From RUG13409 sp045546135 (GTDB lineage Bacteria > Bacillota > Clostridia > Peptostreptococcales > Anaerovoracaceae): 30,592 nucleotides of DNA. Under the pieces are notes generated by a model. The model saw only the letters and a program-made list of their open reading frames with translations, was not told where the DNA came from and made no database searches. Made by a program: the position numbers and the translations under genes. This document shows positions 1-7,326 of this stretch, piece after piece. Position 1 is the stretch's first letter. Every line of letters begins with the position of its first letter. The DNA is taken from assembly GCA_045546135.1 (NCBI GenBank), contig JAZQCD010000033.1, forward strand, positions 1 through 30,592, given 5' to 3'.

Positions 1-50
1 AGGAGTTGTAGTGGGGATTTGTCTTCCTAAGACCGCTTGGCCTCCGACTT
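1..50 (+). pseudogene. GH1 5'-end fragment with RBS, inverted copy of the right window edge
   Basis: Bases 14-50 match the reverse complement of the last 37 bases of the window, with one extra C (position 33 or 34). Read on the plus strand there is an AGGAG at 1-5, a GTG at 11 and an open frame MGICLPKTAWPPT. This continues naturally into the AWPPTYT... N-terminus of the GH1 gene encoded at the other edge. It is therefore the true-looking 5' end of that gene (or a paralogue), cut off at about 50 where the tRNA-associated repeat begins. An assembly or amplification chimera is the simplest explanation. Confidence 0.6.
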
Positions 51-202
51 TGCCATTCCGTTTTTCTATTCGCAGTACTACGAGGGGATCGAACCCGTGA
101 GGGCGCGAACGTTGTGAGAAGGTCCGGTGGACCTTCGAACAGTGAGCGGGCGAGGAAGGCCGAGTGGGCCTTCCGAGTGCCTTCAGTGAGCAAAGCGAAC
201 GC

Positions 203-222
203 GATCCCCCTATGCTCCACCA
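203..222 (+). other. tRNA 3'-end remnant (acceptor strand plus CCA)
   Basis: GATCCCCCTATGCTCCACCA has the form of a tRNA T-stem 3' strand, acceptor 3' strand and encoded CCA, followed 8 nt later by a perfect terminator. The upstream bases do not form a T-loop or a cloverleaf, and no matching GGAGCAT 5' acceptor strand lies within 100 nt. This is therefore a remnant or tRNA-like tail, not a functional tRNA. Confidence 0.5.
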
Positions 223-230
223 TTAGAAAG

Positions 231-259
231 ACGGAATGGCTTTTGCCATTCCGTTTTTC
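231..259 (+). terminator. rho-independent terminator after the tRNA-like end
   Basis: A perfect 10-bp stem ACGGAATGGC/GCCATTCCGT with a TTTT loop is followed by a T run. The right arm and T run recur alone at about 51-65, where the left arm is missing. Confidence 0.8.
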
Positions 260-325
260 TATTCGCAGTACTACGAGGGGATCGAACCCGTGAGGGCGCG
301 AACGTTGTGAGAAGGTCCGGTGGAC

Positions 326-355
326 AAAAAAAGGCGGGACCAGAATCCCGCCTTA
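326..355 (-). terminator. terminator of the lipoprotein gene
   Basis: On the minus strand GGCGGGAT...TCCCGCC is followed by seven T. It lies 18 bp beyond the stop codon of the lipoprotein gene. Confidence 0.85.
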
Positions 356-372
356 AAATGCTCTTTTTATAC

Positions 373-1017
373 TTAGTTAAAGAACCCTTCCATTTCCTGG
401 ATCTCTGTATTGTCATTGATAGCCGTAAAGACCATTACTGTTATATAATCGTCGCCGACCTTTCTTACAGCCATCGTCTGACTTACATTCATGCCCTGCG
501 TAGAATAATTCATATCTATCGCACGATAGTTTTGACCGGAAAGAGTGATATCATAATAGTCACTTCCTTCGAGTCCTGCGAATTCCTTTTTGACTCCGTC
601 TGTAGCTATATCAAGATACTGATCCTCTTTGAGATATGATGCTTTCTCTGCCTTAAGATTCTCATAAAGTATAGCGCAGTTAGCACCCGTCAAATAGTTT
701 ACAAAAGCCGTATCAGGAATGTTGATCTCTGTCTTGTAGCTTTCTTCAGTCCATGTCGAAAAATCGATATTTGAGCCTGCTGCATAATTTTCTACAAGTT
801 CCTTATCTCCCATGACTGCATAACCGGAAGGAAGAGTGATCTTTATACCTGTGCTCTCGTTTACGAACTCGGTCTGGGCCTCGTTCCATGTACCTCTGGT
901 GAGCTTGACTTCATCCGCTTCAGATGGTTTATTTCCCTGATCTTTCCCAGAGTTTCCGCATGCTGCAAAAGAAAAAACCATAAGCAGCGCAAGTAATATA
1001 CATAATGTCTTTTTCAT
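373..1017 (-). CDS. secreted lipoprotein of unknown function
   Basis: The 214-residue product begins MKKTLC, has a hydrophobic signal stretch, and ends its signal in a lipobox FSFAAC, so it should be an outer-face membrane lipoprotein. The ATG at 1017 is chosen because AGGAGG sits just upstream; an in-frame ATG at 1044 lies before that RBS and would spoil the signal peptide. The mature part starts with a short Ser/Gly/Asp/Lys-rich linker and then a mixed alpha/beta domain of about 170 residues. I recognise no catalytic motif. It lies 52 bp downstream of the VWA gene and may be cotranscribed with it; a terminator follows. Function unknown. Confidence 0.85.
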   Translation of the reverse strand: MKKTLCILLALLMVFSFAACGNSGKDQGNKPSEADEVKLTRGTWNEAQTEFVNESTGIKITLPSGYAVMGDKELVENYAAGSNIDFSTWTEESYKTEINIPDTAFVNYLTGANCAILYENLKAEKASYLKEDQYLDIATDGVKKEFAGLEGSDYYDITLSGQNYRAIDMNYSTQGMNVSQTMAVRKVGDDYITVMVFTAINDNTEIQEMEGFFN

Positions 1018-1069
1018 AAATAGGCCTCCTAAATATATCCTCATTATTGATTATACAAGTAATTATTTG

Positions 1070-2356
1070 TCAGTTCAATGTTAACCTTCTGCAGGCTTCG
1101 CCTAAATCTTTCAATGTGCTGCATGAAAGCATGCTGCATTTCTGCTCAACAGCAAGGATGGACGAAGAATATCTCCATTTTGATTCAGGTATCGGATTAA
1201 GGCAATAGACCTTTCCTGCCCTTGCCCTTGCTCTGTCAAGTTCTTTGCATGTCCCTGATATATCCATGCTCTTGCAGTCAGAAACTATGATGAGCACGGT
1301 GGCCGGAGATATGACAGATGGTCTTTGATCATTGATCTTTTTGAGCGCTGCGCCCAGGTTCGTTCCTCTTCCGTAGACGCCTGATTCCCTTACATAGTCT
1401 CTAAAGGAATCCATGTTGTGAAGATGGAAAGAGTCAGCTTCTTTAAGTTCCTCTGAAAACAGGAATACTCTCGAACTCTCTGACGCTTCATTCAATGCCT
1501 GTATGAACCTAAGAGCAAATTCTGAAAACTGCACCATTGAAGCAGATACATCGCACAGTATTAGAAGCTGCTTTTTTCTCTTTCTGTTTGGTTTGTATGC
1601 AAGTTTGTACAGACTTCCGCCGGTTTCAAGGCCCTTTCTTATGGTCCTTCTGAAATCAAGAGCCCCGCTTTTTTTAGCGCCTTTTCTTCTCTTTGCAAGT
1701 TCTCCGCTTATCCTTGAAGAAAGATCCTGCATATATTTGACAGCTTTTGGGATCTCATTATCGTGAAATTCCGATATGTCCTTAAAAAGTATCCCTATCT
1801 CAGGATCTATGGCTTCTGCGCCCATGGCTGCATCTTCCATCTTGATCTGCTGCTCAAGGATATATTTCATAAAGACAGATCTGATGAAGTCAGAATAAAG
1901 AGGGGCGCTCCTGTCAGAACTGCCTGTGAATCTTTTCTTCAGTTCCTCGAGCCTTCTTTTTTCTTCCTGGGAAAGCTGGGAATATGCTTCCTTTTGTTCT
2001 TCCGAATAAAGGACGTTTGGAGTCTGCTCTGAAAGTGCTCTCTCAGCTTCCTCCATAGCCTTTCTTCTTTCAAGCTCTTCCTTTTGATGCTTTTTGTCTA
2101 TGGCTCTTATGACATCTTCACTGAGAAAGAAACTGTCAAAGACTCTGTCGAATTTGAGCTGTTCATCCCTTGATTTGGCATAGACAGTCCTAAGAGCTGT
2201 CTTTACAGTCTCTCTGTCGCTCATGTCAAGAGAAAGCAGTATCGAGCATGCGTCTGCATTCTCCTTTGGACTTACCTCCATGCCCTGCTGCCTTAAAAGC
2301 CTTCCAAACAGCGCTAATTTTTCAAGATAGACTTCAGTATCAAGCATTAGCGCCAT
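1070..2356 (-). CDS. VWA-domain protein, CoxE-like partner of MoxR
   Basis: The 428-residue protein has a charged helical N-terminal half and a C-terminal von Willebrand factor A domain. The MIDAS motif DVSAS is in LLILCDVSASMVQF, and a later GRGTNLG supplies the metal-coordinating Thr. This is the layout of CoxE-like VWA proteins, which work with MoxR AAA+ ATPases in metal-centre insertion or complex remodelling (family knowledge). The MoxR gene is directly upstream and overlaps it by 17 bp, implying translational coupling. The start at 2356 has only a weak AAGG; a second ATG three codons later is possible. The client complex is not visible here. Confidence 0.88.
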   Translation of the reverse strand: MALMLDTEVYLEKLALFGRLLRQQGMEVSPKENADACSILLSLDMSDRETVKTALRTVYAKSRDEQLKFDRVFDSFFLSEDVIRAIDKKHQKEELERRKAMEEAERALSEQTPNVLYSEEQKEAYSQLSQEEKRRLEELKKRFTGSSDRSAPLYSDFIRSVFMKYILEQQIKMEDAAMGAEAIDPEIGILFKDISEFHDNEIPKAVKYMQDLSSRISGELAKRRKGAKKSGALDFRRTIRKGLETGGSLYKLAYKPNRKRKKQLLILCDVSASMVQFSEFALRFIQALNEASESSRVFLFSEELKEADSFHLHNMDSFRDYVRESGVYGRGTNLGAALKKINDQRPSVISPATVLIIVSDCKSMDISGTCKELDRARARAGKVYCLNPIPESKWRYSSSILAVEQKCSMLSCSTLKDLGEACRRLTLN

Positions 2357-3416
2357 TTTTTTCAGCCTTTATATATTCAAGATCTTCATCATGAAGATGT
2401 CCGTCGGTATACTCCTGATGATGGTGCTCGCAATGCTGCCCATCGTGATGATGTTCGCAATGCTCTCCGTCATGGTGATGCTCGCAATGCTCCCCGTCAT
2501 GATGATGCTCGCAATGCTCATGGCTGTGACGGCGGTGGTACTCTTCCGTTTCTTCGAATTCCTCTTCCTCTGCATCAAGAGCCTCATTGAATGTGGCTAT
2601 GTCCTCGTTGTTCTTTAGGACAAATCCGACAGTGCTCCTCATGAGTTCAGGTGTGAGTTCCCGCACTCCAAGAGCGTGAAGGGCCTCTACCCAATCAAGG
2701 GATTCTGCAACTGACGGTTTCTTTAAAATAGCCTCATTGTTTCTCAGATCCTGAACTGCCTTTGCTATCTGAACGCAAAGTCTGTCGTCTACATGAGGGA
2801 CCCTGCTCCTTAATATCTCAAGTTCCTTTTCCATATCAGGATATTCGATATACAGATAAGCGCAGCGCCTTCTCAAGGCGTCTGATATGGGCCTTGCCCT
2901 GTTGGATGTAAGGACGATGAAAGGCTTTGTCTTTGCTTTGATGGTACCGACTTCCGGGATAGATACCTGGAAGTCTGAGAGAAGTTCCAAAAGGAAGGCT
3001 TCGAACTCTTCGTCAGCCTTGTCTATTTCATCTATCAAAAGGACTACAGGTTTCTCAGACCTGATGGACTGAAGAAGAGGCCTTTCAAGAAGATACTCAT
3101 CGCTGAAAAGCGATCTTGTAAGAGTATCGTCATCTGTCTTTCCCATGTTCACCTGTATAGAAAGGAGCTGCTTTTGATAGTTCCATTCGTAAAGAGTCTT
3201 GCTTTCGTCAAGACCTTCATAGCACTGCATCCTGATGAGGTCCCTTCCAAGAGCATTTGCAACGACTTTTGCGACTTCTGTCTTTCCAACGCCTGCTTCT
3301 CCTTCTATGAGCAGGGGTCTGTCAAGGTTTATTGCAACGAAAAGTGTCGTGATGAGGTTATCATCATAGACATAATTCGCTTCTTTCATTTTTTGTTTTA
3401 ATGTTTCAATATCCAT
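2340..3416 (-). CDS. MoxR-family AAA+ ATPase with His/Cys-rich C-terminal tail
   Basis: The 358-residue AAA+ protein has Walker A GEAGVGKT (39-46), Walker B VVLLIDEIDKAD, and sensor/arginine-finger segments (LTSNRARPISDALRRR). MoxR ATPases act as chaperones with VWA proteins, and the VWA partner follows with overlapping ends. Residues about 294-342 are unusual: four near-perfect copies of the nonapeptide HCEHHHDGE with flanking His, giving 21 His and 4 Cys. The DNA is a 27-bp tandem repeat. This looks like a metal (Ni, Co, Zn or Cu) store or donor tail, as in some metallochaperones; that role is inference. The ATG at 3416 follows GGAGA closely. The short ManA-like gene is 18 bp upstream. Confidence 0.9.
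   Translation of the reverse strand: MDIETLKQKMKEANYVYDDNLITTLFVAINLDRPLLIEGEAGVGKTEVAKVVANALGRDLIRMQCYEGLDESKTLYEWNYQKQLLSIQVNMGKTDDDTLTRSLFSDEYLLERPLLQSIRSEKPVVLLIDEIDKADEEFEAFLLELLSDFQVSIPEVGTIKAKTKPFIVLTSNRARPISDALRRRCAYLYIEYPDMEKELEILRSRVPHVDDRLCVQIAKAVQDLRNNEAILKKPSVAESLDWVEALHALGVRELTPELMRSTVGFVLKNNEDIATFNEALDAEEEEFEETEEYHRRHSHEHCEHHHDGEHCEHHHDGEHCEHHHDGQHCEHHHQEYTDGHLHDEDLEYIKAEKNGANA
2412..2519 (-). repeat. 27-bp tandem repeat coding for the His/Cys tail
   Basis: About four in-frame 27-bp units encode HCEHHHDGE-like nonapeptides in the MoxR gene. Units differ at a few silent or conservative positions (GAC/GAT, GAG/GAA, GAA/CAG), so the array is not brand new, but it could change length by slippage. 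Confidence 0.85.
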
Positions 3417-3434
3417 ATTTTCTCCAAATAACTA

Positions 3435-4031
3435 TCACTCGATATCTATTTTTGTGAGCTTGCTTTTTGTCCTGACGAGAAGCTGGTTTTCTTTCTTTTC
3501 TATCTTAAAGAAACTGCAGTCACAGGGAAGTTTTTTAAGTCCGCAGTCAGTGCCCTCTTTTATGCACTCTGAAGCTTCTTTTAAATGAAGTTCTCTTTCT
3601 TTGCCGTCAGCCCCTACTCTTTTATAGTCGTAAAGCCTGTAAGTAGTATTGCTGTTTTGCTGCACTTCAATGAGCTTAATGCCGGCTCCTATGGCGTGGA
3701 CAGTACCTGCAGGTATGAAGATGAAATCTCCGGGTTCAACGAATATCTTCTTAAGATATTTCTCTATAGTCCCATCCTCAGCAGCCTTGACGATCAATTC
3801 TTTGCTCAGCTTTGCGTCTTCTTCAAAACCGCAGTAAAGGAAAGCGCCTTCTTCTCTTTCTGTCACATACCAGCACTCTGTCTTTCCGTTGGCAAGACCT
3901 TTTCTTTTTGCATATTCGTCATCAGGATGGACCTGCACGGAAAGCTTGTCTTTTGCGTCTATTCTTTTGACTAAGATCTCATCGTCGCTGTAGATCCAGT
4001 CTTCCGTTCCCCAAATATATTCGTGTATCAT
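3435..4031 (-). CDS. short class I mannose-6-phosphate isomerase-like protein
   Basis: The 198-residue cupin-type protein carries the type I phosphomannose isomerase zinc-site motifs: QVHPDD (Gln, His), the Glu of GKTECWYV, and the His of IPAGTVHAIG. It would interconvert mannose-6-P and fructose-6-P if active. At 198 residues it is much shorter than the usual 300 or more: the N-terminal part before KRIDAKDKLSVQVH is reduced to about 25 residues and the C-terminal barrel is trimmed. The ATG at 4031 is preceded in frame by TAA, so no longer start exists. It begins 5 bp after the U-run of the chaperonin terminator and has no Shine-Dalgarno. MoxR follows after 18 bp. Confidence 0.8.
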   Translation of the reverse strand: MIHEYIWGTEDWIYSDDEILVKRIDAKDKLSVQVHPDDEYAKRKGLANGKTECWYVTEREEGAFLYCGFEEDAKLSKELIVKAAEDGTIEKYLKKIFVEPGDFIFIPAGTVHAIGAGIKLIEVQQNSNTTYRLYDYKRVGADGKERELHLKEASECIKEGTDCGLKKLPCDCSFFKIEKKENQLLVRTKSKLTKIDIE

Positions 4032-4035
4032 CAGT

Positions 4036-4068
4036 TAAAAAAACGGGGCGGAGTTCTGCTCCGCCCTT
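4036..4068 (-). terminator. terminator of the chaperonin gene
   Basis: On the minus strand an 8-bp GGGCGGAG/CTCCGCCC stem is followed by seven T. The T run ends only 5 nt before the ATG of the downstream isomerase gene. Confidence 0.85.
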
Positions 4069-4088
4069 TGCGAAATCCTATATATAAC

Positions 4089-5666
4089 TTACATGTATTC
4101 CTCTTCAGGATCCTTTGCTACTACGCATGCTGCAATGGATACAGCTGTGGAAACGCTTGAAACTGCAGTTACAAGAGCAGATTCTATAACGGAAAGGGAA
4201 TCAAGGACTCCGCCCTTTCTGAGGTCTTCATACTTTTCAGTAAGTACGTTGAATCCTGTATACTTATCCTTTGCTTCAAGAAGCTTTTCTACAGTACTCT
4301 TTCCGTCAACTCCTGCATTTTCAGCGATCTGGAATGCCGGTTTTGTCAAAGCATCTGCGAGGATGTTTGCGCCGAGTCTCTCATCACCTTCAAGAGTCTT
4401 TGCAAATTCCCTTACTGCAGGAACTGCAAGTATGAAGGCTTTTCCACCGCCCGGAAGGAAACCTGCCTTGACTGCGCTGAAAGTATTATGTACAGCATTG
4501 TCTACGAGATACTTTCTTTCGAACATCTCCATCTCCATGACGCCGCCGACCTTTACTTCTGCCGTATCTCCTGCAAGAGGAGTGAGCATCTGCTCGATAC
4601 GATATCTTTCATCTTCGTTCTTGATGTGTTCAAGATCTGCATAGAGTTCTTTTCTTCTTGCTTCTACTACAGGATCGTCAGGATTGGGGATGCCCTGTAT
4701 GACTATCTCCTTCTTGTTCATGACGACCTTGCCTGTATGACCGCAATCATCAAGTGTTATCTCTGTCTTGATATCCTGCATCATTTCATCGAATACAGTA
4801 GCGCCGAACATGATGCCGAAGTACTTCATATTGGAATTACGTACATCACCGTATCCGGGAGCTGTAACAGCAAGAACATCGACTCCTGCTTTGTCTCTTA
4901 CATAATGAAGAGCATTGATGACATCATCTTTGAATTCCCTTCCGATGATTATCATGGACTTATTTTTGTCTCTTATCTGCTGAAGGACAGGAGCAAGTTC
5001 TTCAAACTTGTTTACTATCCTGTTTATGAGGAGCACGTAAGGATCTTCAAGAACTATGCTCTCTTCTTCAAAGTGGCCGAGGAAACCCTTCTCCCAGCGC
5101 ATGCCCTTGAAATATGAGATATGAGTCTCAGCCATCTGTGAATCTTCGACTGTCACATAACCGTTAGGACCGATGTGATCGTAGACTTCCCAAACGATAT
5201 CAGCTATATCCTGGCGTCCGCCTGCAGCGCATTTTGCCAAAGCTTTTATATCGTCGCTTCCCTCTACTTTGTCGGAAGCATCTCTTAAAGCCTTGAGCGC
5301 AACATCAGATGCTTTGCGTATGCCTCTCATAAGCGCCATGGAATCTGCGCCTGCAGCATCAAGGTGCACTGCATCGTTCCACATGCTCTGGACCATGATG
5401 GCTGTAGAAACGGAACCGTCTCCGCCTGCCCAGAACGCCTTTTCCATAGCCTGCTTGACTACATCTACGCCTACCATGACAGCTTTGTCTGTGAAATTGA
5501 CATGCTTTACTATTTCTCTGCCGCTGTTGATGATGTATGGCACATCCATCTTCGGGTCAAAAGCAATGTTCCTTCCGAGAGGTCCTATGGTTGGCTTTAC
5601 TGCATTGGCAGCATAGTCTATTCCGCTGCCTACCTTGTCATATACTTCTGGTGAAAGAATGATCAA
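4089..5666 (-). CDS. divergent GroEL/HSP60 paralogue with altered ATPase site
   Basis: The 525-residue protein aligns along its whole length with GroEL: equatorial TIGPLGRN, WAGGDGS, an apical domain from about 180 to 370, and C-terminal LPGGGKAF and GVLDS. Against E. coli GroEL by eye, TKDG (Asp52) is replaced by INSG, and VEDALHAT (Asp398) by VDNAVHNT, while Asp87 (GGDG) and Asp495 (GVLD) remain. Asp52 and Asp398 drive ATP hydrolysis in GroEL, so turnover should be weak or lost. The GGM tail is absent and ends in DPEEEYM. There is no groES next to it and no CIRCE element upstream. The TTG at 5666 is chosen because AGGAGG lies 9 nt before it; an earlier in-frame TTG touches the SD. A single-gene unit with a strong terminator. 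Confidence 0.9.
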   Translation of the reverse strand: MIILSPEVYDKVGSGIDYAANAVKPTIGPLGRNIAFDPKMDVPYIINSGREIVKHVNFTDKAVMVGVDVVKQAMEKAFWAGGDGSVSTAIMVQSMWNDAVHLDAAGADSMALMRGIRKASDVALKALRDASDKVEGSDDIKALAKCAAGGRQDIADIVWEVYDHIGPNGYVTVEDSQMAETHISYFKGMRWEKGFLGHFEEESIVLEDPYVLLINRIVNKFEELAPVLQQIRDKNKSMIIIGREFKDDVINALHYVRDKAGVDVLAVTAPGYGDVRNSNMKYFGIMFGATVFDEMMQDIKTEITLDDCGHTGKVVMNKKEIVIQGIPNPDDPVVEARRKELYADLEHIKNEDERYRIEQMLTPLAGDTAEVKVGGVMEMEMFERKYLVDNAVHNTFSAVKAGFLPGGGKAFILAVPAVREFAKTLEGDERLGANILADALTKPAFQIAENAGVDGKSTVEKLLEAKDKYTGFNVLTEKYEDLRKGGVLDSLSVIESALVTAVSSVSTAVSIAACVVAKDPEEEYM

Positions 5667-5675
5667 TTTAATCAA

Positions 5676-5816
5676 CCTCCTAATACATTTATGAAGCCGG
5701 CAAAGAAAGCCGGTAAATCTCTTGTTTCGCCGAAAAATTATTATATCACCGGATGATATATTTTTCTACATTTCAGCTGCATTAAGTGCATAAACAAGAG
5801 AACTAATATTTTATCT
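5676..5816 (-). promoter_or_regulatory. 5' region of the chaperonin gene with candidate promoter and UTR hairpin
   Basis: The minus strand has a TATAAT within GATATAATAAT (about 5745) but only a weak -35. Downstream there is a short hairpin GCCGGC/GCCGGT (5697-5715), then AGGAGG at 5677-5682. No CIRCE inverted repeat (TTAGCACTC/GAGTGCTAA) is present, so HrcA control of this copy is unlikely. Confidence 0.5.
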
Positions 5817-7265
5817 TTACTTGTATCTGTCAAATTCCCTTAAAAAGGCTTCTTTGCTCTCTTCATACTTGGCCTTGAATTCGGCTTTGATCTGAGACTG
5901 GAGACATTTCAGTCTTTCGACAGGGATGTTGATCCTGTCTTCAACGCCCTGCATAGTAGCCCTGATCTCTTCGAGGTTGGATCTTGCCTGCCTTCTCAAT
6001 TCATTTCTTTTTTCTTCTATATCAAGAAGATTCCTTATGGCTCCGGCAGATGCTGTAAAGAATTGGTCTGTGATACTCGTTCTCTTTTCGTATCCGCCGC
6101 TCATATATCTGTCATAGACTACATGATATCTGTCATATGCAGTCTTTACTGCATCCTCCCACGAAAGGTAAAGCTGGTCCTGAGCATTCTGCCCCACTTT
6201 TTCCATCAGTCTTAAATCGCATCCAAGCTTCACAAGAAGATTGAAAAGAGAATCTGCATTTTCATCTATCCAAAATGAATTCTCAAGATCCTTTGTATCC
6301 TCTGCAGCGCAGCTTCCCTTTACGAGGACACTTGCAAGAGCGCAGGCAGCAGCCTCTCTTACGACAAGTCCATTGGTATCGAAAGTAGAGGGGAATACGA
6401 AAAGGTCTGCTCTGCAGTACCAGGCTCTAAGCATATTTCTGTTTCCTATTGGATCTACGAATATGACCTTGTCACCGAGTTTCTTTTCATCAGAGCATTC
6501 AATGATCTCTATCTTGTCTGCTCCGCCGCCTATGAAGACCATGCGGAAATCATGACCGGATACTTTAAGCTTTTCAAGAGCATCGAGAATGATGCGTATG
6601 CCTTTGTACCACATCATCCTGCCGACGAACAAATATACAGGAACTCCTGCGGGAAGGTCATATTCATCAGTGACAGAATGGATAAGATCTTCATCGACTC
6701 TTCCTTTCGGGAAATCTACGCCGTTATGCATCACGACGAAGTCACCTTCATATCCAAGGGACTGAAGGTTCTTCCCTGCACCTTCACTGACTGCCCATAC
6801 TTCATCGCTGGCCGCCACATTATCTACAAGAGCTCTTGTCGCTCCCTCCTGCACGAGTTTGCTCTTTATGGAATTATGGATGTCGATATCGAATTTTGTA
6901 TGGTAAGTGAAGATCAAAGGCTTGTCTATCTCATCTCTTAAGACTCTTCCCAGCATGGATGATGCTATGGGGCAATGAGAATGGATCACCTTGAAATCCA
7001 TGTCCTTGAGTTTTCCTATTACCTCTGCAGAGAAAGGTATTCCTGCTCTGTACCCCACCTTTTCCGTAGTATCGATACTAGGGAAACGAATGACAGGAAA
7101 ATCATATCTGCTGTCATCGGCATCAGGATAGTAAGGCGTTACTACTGCAGCGCTTCCTAGCTCCGCATTTATTATCTTGCCGTAATTTGCAACGGCATTT
7201 GAGACTCCGTCTATCAAAGGCGGAAAAGAATCATTGATCAAACATATATTAAAATCTTTTTCCAT
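5817..7265 (-). CDS. GT4-family glycosyltransferase with C-terminal coiled coil
   Basis: This 482-residue GT-B enzyme has an N-terminal acceptor domain (SFPPLIDGVSNAV, IHSHCPIASSM, FTYHTKFD) and a C-terminal nucleotide-sugar domain (YLFVGRMMWYKGI, FDTNGLVVREAAACA). The usual E-x7-E pair appears as Asp-x7-Glu (DTNGLVVRE), a variant that still fits the fold. The sequence resembles diacylglycerol or phosphatidylinositol glycosyltransferases; the acceptor cannot be told. The last 80 residues are charged, helical and likely coiled coil, perhaps for membrane or partner binding. The ATG at 7265 has no Shine-Dalgarno; a TGGTATAAT extended -10 lies 8 nt upstream, so the mRNA should be almost leaderless. 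It is a single-gene unit. Confidence 0.85.
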   Translation of the reverse strand: MEKDFNICLINDSFPPLIDGVSNAVANYGKIINAELGSAAVVTPYYPDADDSRYDFPVIRFPSIDTTEKVGYRAGIPFSAEVIGKLKDMDFKVIHSHCPIASSMLGRVLRDEIDKPLIFTYHTKFDIDIHNSIKSKLVQEGATRALVDNVAASDEVWAVSEGAGKNLQSLGYEGDFVVMHNGVDFPKGRVDEDLIHSVTDEYDLPAGVPVYLFVGRMMWYKGIRIILDALEKLKVSGHDFRMVFIGGGADKIEIIECSDEKKLGDKVIFVDPIGNRNMLRAWYCRADLFVFPSTFDTNGLVVREAAACALASVLVKGSCAAEDTKDLENSFWIDENADSLFNLLVKLGCDLRLMEKVGQNAQDQLYLSWEDAVKTAYDRYHVVYDRYMSGGYEKRTSITDQFFTASAGAIRNLLDIEEKRNELRRQARSNLEEIRATMQGVEDRINIPVERLKCLQSQIKAEFKAKYEESKEAFLREFDRYK

Positions 7266-7273
7266 AGCACTGC

Positions 7274-7282
7274 ATTATACCA
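7274..7282 (-). promoter_or_regulatory. extended -10 promoter, near-leaderless transcript for the GT4 gene
   Basis: The minus strand reads TGGTATAAT, then 8 nt, then the ATG. The usual start site about 7 nt after the -10 falls 0-2 nt before the ATG. There is no recognisable -35; that area is occupied by the T run of the preceding terminator. Confidence 0.6.
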
Positions 7283-7288
7283 CTTTAA

Positions 7289-7314
7289 CAAAAAAAAGTC
7301 CTGCAAAGAGGACT
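7289..7314 (-). terminator. terminator of the Tad-like operon
   Basis: On the minus strand an AGTCCT/AGGACT stem with a 6-nt loop is followed by eight T. It is 12 bp beyond the last gene of the cluster and immediately precedes the GT4 promoter. Confidence 0.8.
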
Positions 7315-7326
7315 ATTGAAAACAGT

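Larger units (their letters stand above)
49..325. repeat. 84-bp direct repeat (49-132 and 242-325) with a hairpin array
   Basis: Bases 49-132 recur exactly at 242-325 (offset 193). Between them the element has a bracketing inverted pair GGGGATCG (84-91) / CGATCCCC (202-209). Inside it are two perfect 8-bp hairpins: GAAGGTCC/GGACCTTC (118-125/129-136) and GGAAGGCC/GGCCTTCC (154-161/167-174). A CAGTGAGC motif occurs twice inside. The second copy stops at 325, where the terminator of the neighbouring lipoprotein gene begins. There is no coding potential. It looks like a tRNA-gene-associated structured repeat; no named family is assigned. Confidence 0.75.

Noticed and set aside
84..222. Complete tRNA gene
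   Set aside because: A CCA-ended acceptor strand is visible, but no D-arm, anticodon arm, T-loop or matching 5' acceptor strand can be built.
49..325. CRISPR array
   Set aside because: Only two copies of an 84-bp repeat with internal hairpins and a tRNA-like end; no regular spacers and no cas genes.
307..639. 110-codon plus-strand frame at the left edge
   Set aside because: It crosses a terminator and runs antisense to the lipoprotein gene; no RBS.
2391..2618. Met/Leu/Val-rich open frame on the plus strand
   Set aside because: It is the antisense of the His-repeat tail (CAT codons read as ATG), not a membrane protein.
5676..5816. CIRCE heat-shock operator before the chaperonin gene
   Set aside because: No TTAGCACTC-N9-GAGTGCTAA-like repeat found; only a short GCCGGC hairpin.
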